From: an uncultured Succinatimonas sp.
Lineage (GTDB): Bacteria > Pseudomonadota > Gammaproteobacteria > Enterobacterales > Succinivibrionaceae
DNA length: 13,734 nt
Direction: 5' to 3'
NCBI GenBank assembly: GCA_900552905.1
Contig: USBR01000030.1
Coordinates: 1 to 13,734, forward strand
The position numbers and the translations under genes are program-made. Below are positions 12,595 through 13,734 of this stretch, piece after piece (the first letter of the stretch is position 1; each line of letters starts with the position of its first letter). The notes below the pieces were generated by a model, which was not told the DNA's origin, did no database searches, and worked only from the letters and a program-made list of their open reading frames with translations.

Positions 12595-13545
12595 ATGATT
12601 ACAGCTTGCCGTCTTGACGACGACGATGAACTCACCCTGACACCAGTACAGCCTGGCGATGCTTTACCCTCAGATGTAATTTGGCTTGACGTTAATCAGC
12701 CTGATGACGAGGAACGTGATTGGCTTGAAAAACTCTTCGTAGAAGATGTTCCGGAAGAAGACGAGATGGACGACATCGAGTCCTCATCACGTTTTAGAGT
12801 AGGCCCCGACGGTGTACATATTTTGTCCTTGTTCCCGCAGCGCTTAGCTAACGAAACGCGTGGCGTTAATATGTCCTTTACTATGCGTAAAAATCTCTTG
12901 ATCTCCTTCCGTGAGGAAGATGTTTCTATTGTCAGATTATTACGCTACTATATTCGCCACCATAAGGTAAATTTACGCTCTTCCTTAGATATTCTCTTAG
13001 AGCTTCAAGATCTCAAAGTCGATCAATTATCCGATTTAATCGAGGACGCTTACAGCACCTTAGACGAGACTGCTGAGCAGATCACCGTTGAAGATCATGT
13101 GGAGCAGACTTTAAAAGAGCTTATCAATCAAGAGGAATTAAATTCCCAGATCCTGCAGGCTCTTTACGATACTAGACGTGCTTTACGTTTTATCAAAAAG
13201 ACCTTTGAGAGCATACTCGATGATCGCCAAAACCGTAGCATCGATGAGGTGCTTAACGATATTGAATCCATCTTGCCGCATACTCAGTTCTTGTCTAACA
13301 AGATTAACTTCCAGTTAGAGTCATCGATGGGCTATACCAACCACAAGCAAAATAAGATCATCAAGATCTTCTCCGTGGCCGCAGTAGTCTTCATGCCTCC
13401 GACTTGGATCGCATCTGTCTATGGTATGAACTTCAAACACATGCCCGAGCTTGATTGGTACTGGGGCTATCCCCTCTCCATCGGCATGATGGCCATCTCA
13501 GCCCTTTTAACCTACCTCTTCTTTAAGAAAAAGGGCTGGCTATAA
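12595..13545 (+). CDS. corA: CorA-type magnesium/cobalt transport channel
   Basis: A 316-residue pentameric inner-membrane Mg2+ (and Co2+, Ni2+) channel. The cytoplasmic part, about residues 1-255, is acidic at its start (DDDDE at 8-12) and has the long helical stalk. Two membrane helices follow, about 256-275 and 293-310. Between them is the signature YGMNFKHMPEL (276-286), whose GMN motif forms the outer selectivity filter; the chain ends in basic KKKGWL. The ATG at 12595 is chosen over a GTG 22 codons upstream: it has GGGAG at good spacing and gives exactly the length of E. coli CorA with the same GMN distance from the end, and the GTG has no ribosome site and lies in the leader helix. The gene stands alone, with its own leader and terminator. 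Confidence 0.96.
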   Translation: MITACRLDDDDELTLTPVQPGDALPSDVIWLDVNQPDDEERDWLEKLFVEDVPEEDEMDDIESSSRFRVGPDGVHILSLFPQRLANETRGVNMSFTMRKNLLISFREEDVSIVRLLRYYIRHHKVNLRSSLDILLELQDLKVDQLSDLIEDAYSTLDETAEQITVEDHVEQTLKELINQEELNSQILQALYDTRRALRFIKKTFESILDDRQNRSIDEVLNDIESILPHTQFLSNKINFQLESSMGYTNHKQNKIIKIFSVAAVVFMPPTWIASVYGMNFKHMPELDWYWGYPLSIGMMAISALLTYLFFKKKGWL

Positions 13546-13551
13546 AAATTT

Positions 13552-13576
13552 GATCCTGCGTAATAGACGCAGGATC
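13552..13576. terminator. Terminator of corA, possibly shared with a convergent gene
   Basis: A perfect 10-bp stem GATCCTGCGT/ACGCAGGATC around AATAG, starting six bases past the corA stop. On the plus strand the tail is ACCTTCCTTTT, a moderate T run; on the minus strand it is AAATTTTTA. It may therefore serve both directions. Confidence 0.7.
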
Positions 13577-13594
13577 ACCTTCCTTTTAAAGCCT

Positions 13595-13734
13595 TTATCT
13601 TTTAAAACCAACAACCCTTATGAGAATCTTTTGAAGATTTACGCTTAAAAGAGCCTGGGATCTATCACAGGTTAATTTAGGTTCTTCCGTATTGGTGTTG
13701 GAATCCTCTGATGAGTAGTAACATAATTTAACAT
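13595..13734 (-). CDS. Possible 3' end of an unidentified convergent gene
   Basis: A minus-strand frame stays open for 45 codons from the right edge to a TAA at 13595-13597, ending with the hydrophobic and basic stretch LLSVNLQKILIRVVGFKR. The hairpin at 13552-13576, with a T run on this strand, lies just past it. I do not recognise the sequence, and an open frame this short can occur by chance. A second minus frame from the edge, stopping at 13672, is shorter. Otherwise 13577-13734 shows only a short imperfect CCTG..CAGG repeat (13654-13671). Confidence 0.25.
   Translation of the reverse strand, partial: VKLCYYSSEDSNTNTEEPKLTCDRSQALLSVNLQKILIRVVGFKR

Overview
The window looks like chromosomal DNA of a moderately AT-rich, probably host-associated gammaproteobacterium. 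CorA ends almost exactly like the enterobacterial protein (316 residues, YGMNF...MPEL near the C terminus) and the uxuAB control region carries a CRP-like site. The two phosphate transporters and UxuB, however, resemble Bacteroidetes or Firmicutes versions as far as I can recall them. A Succinivibrionaceae-like gut anaerobe would fit, but that is inference and no rRNA or other marker is present.

Layout. Positions 35-2996 hold a minus-strand hexuronate operon, uxuA (mannonate dehydratase) then uxuB (fructuronate reductase), with a terminator at the left and a readable control region on the right: a CRP-like site, a -35/-10 pair and a palindrome in the spacer. Positions 2997-3372 are AT-rich, hairpin-rich DNA with no clear gene. 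Positions 3373-8601 hold two tandem minus-strand PiT-type phosphate transporter genes, each with a large cytoplasmic C-terminal extension. They share an 809-bp block without one difference although the flanks have diverged, which is the mark of recent gene conversion. Each gene has its own terminator.

On the plus strand, 8844-12338 hold a GntR/FCD-family regulator followed by three homologous DMT/EamA-like membrane transporters of unknown substrate. A terminator-like hairpin lies between the first and second. Then comes corA (12595-13545), a Mg2+/Co2+ channel preceded by a leader with a short open frame and a long-range helix that would hide the corA ribosome binding site. A hairpin at 13552-13576 closes corA and may also serve a minus-strand gene entering from the right edge.

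How the genes work together. UxuA and UxuB catalyse consecutive steps from fructuronate to 2-keto-3-deoxygluconate. The palindrome in the uxuAB promoter closely resembles one upstream of the GntR-type gene, so that regulator may control both its own cluster and uxuAB. If so, the three transporters could import or export hexuronate-related compounds. This link is a hypothesis from two short sites in AT-rich DNA. Start codons were moved inward for the second DMT gene (10576) and corA (12595).
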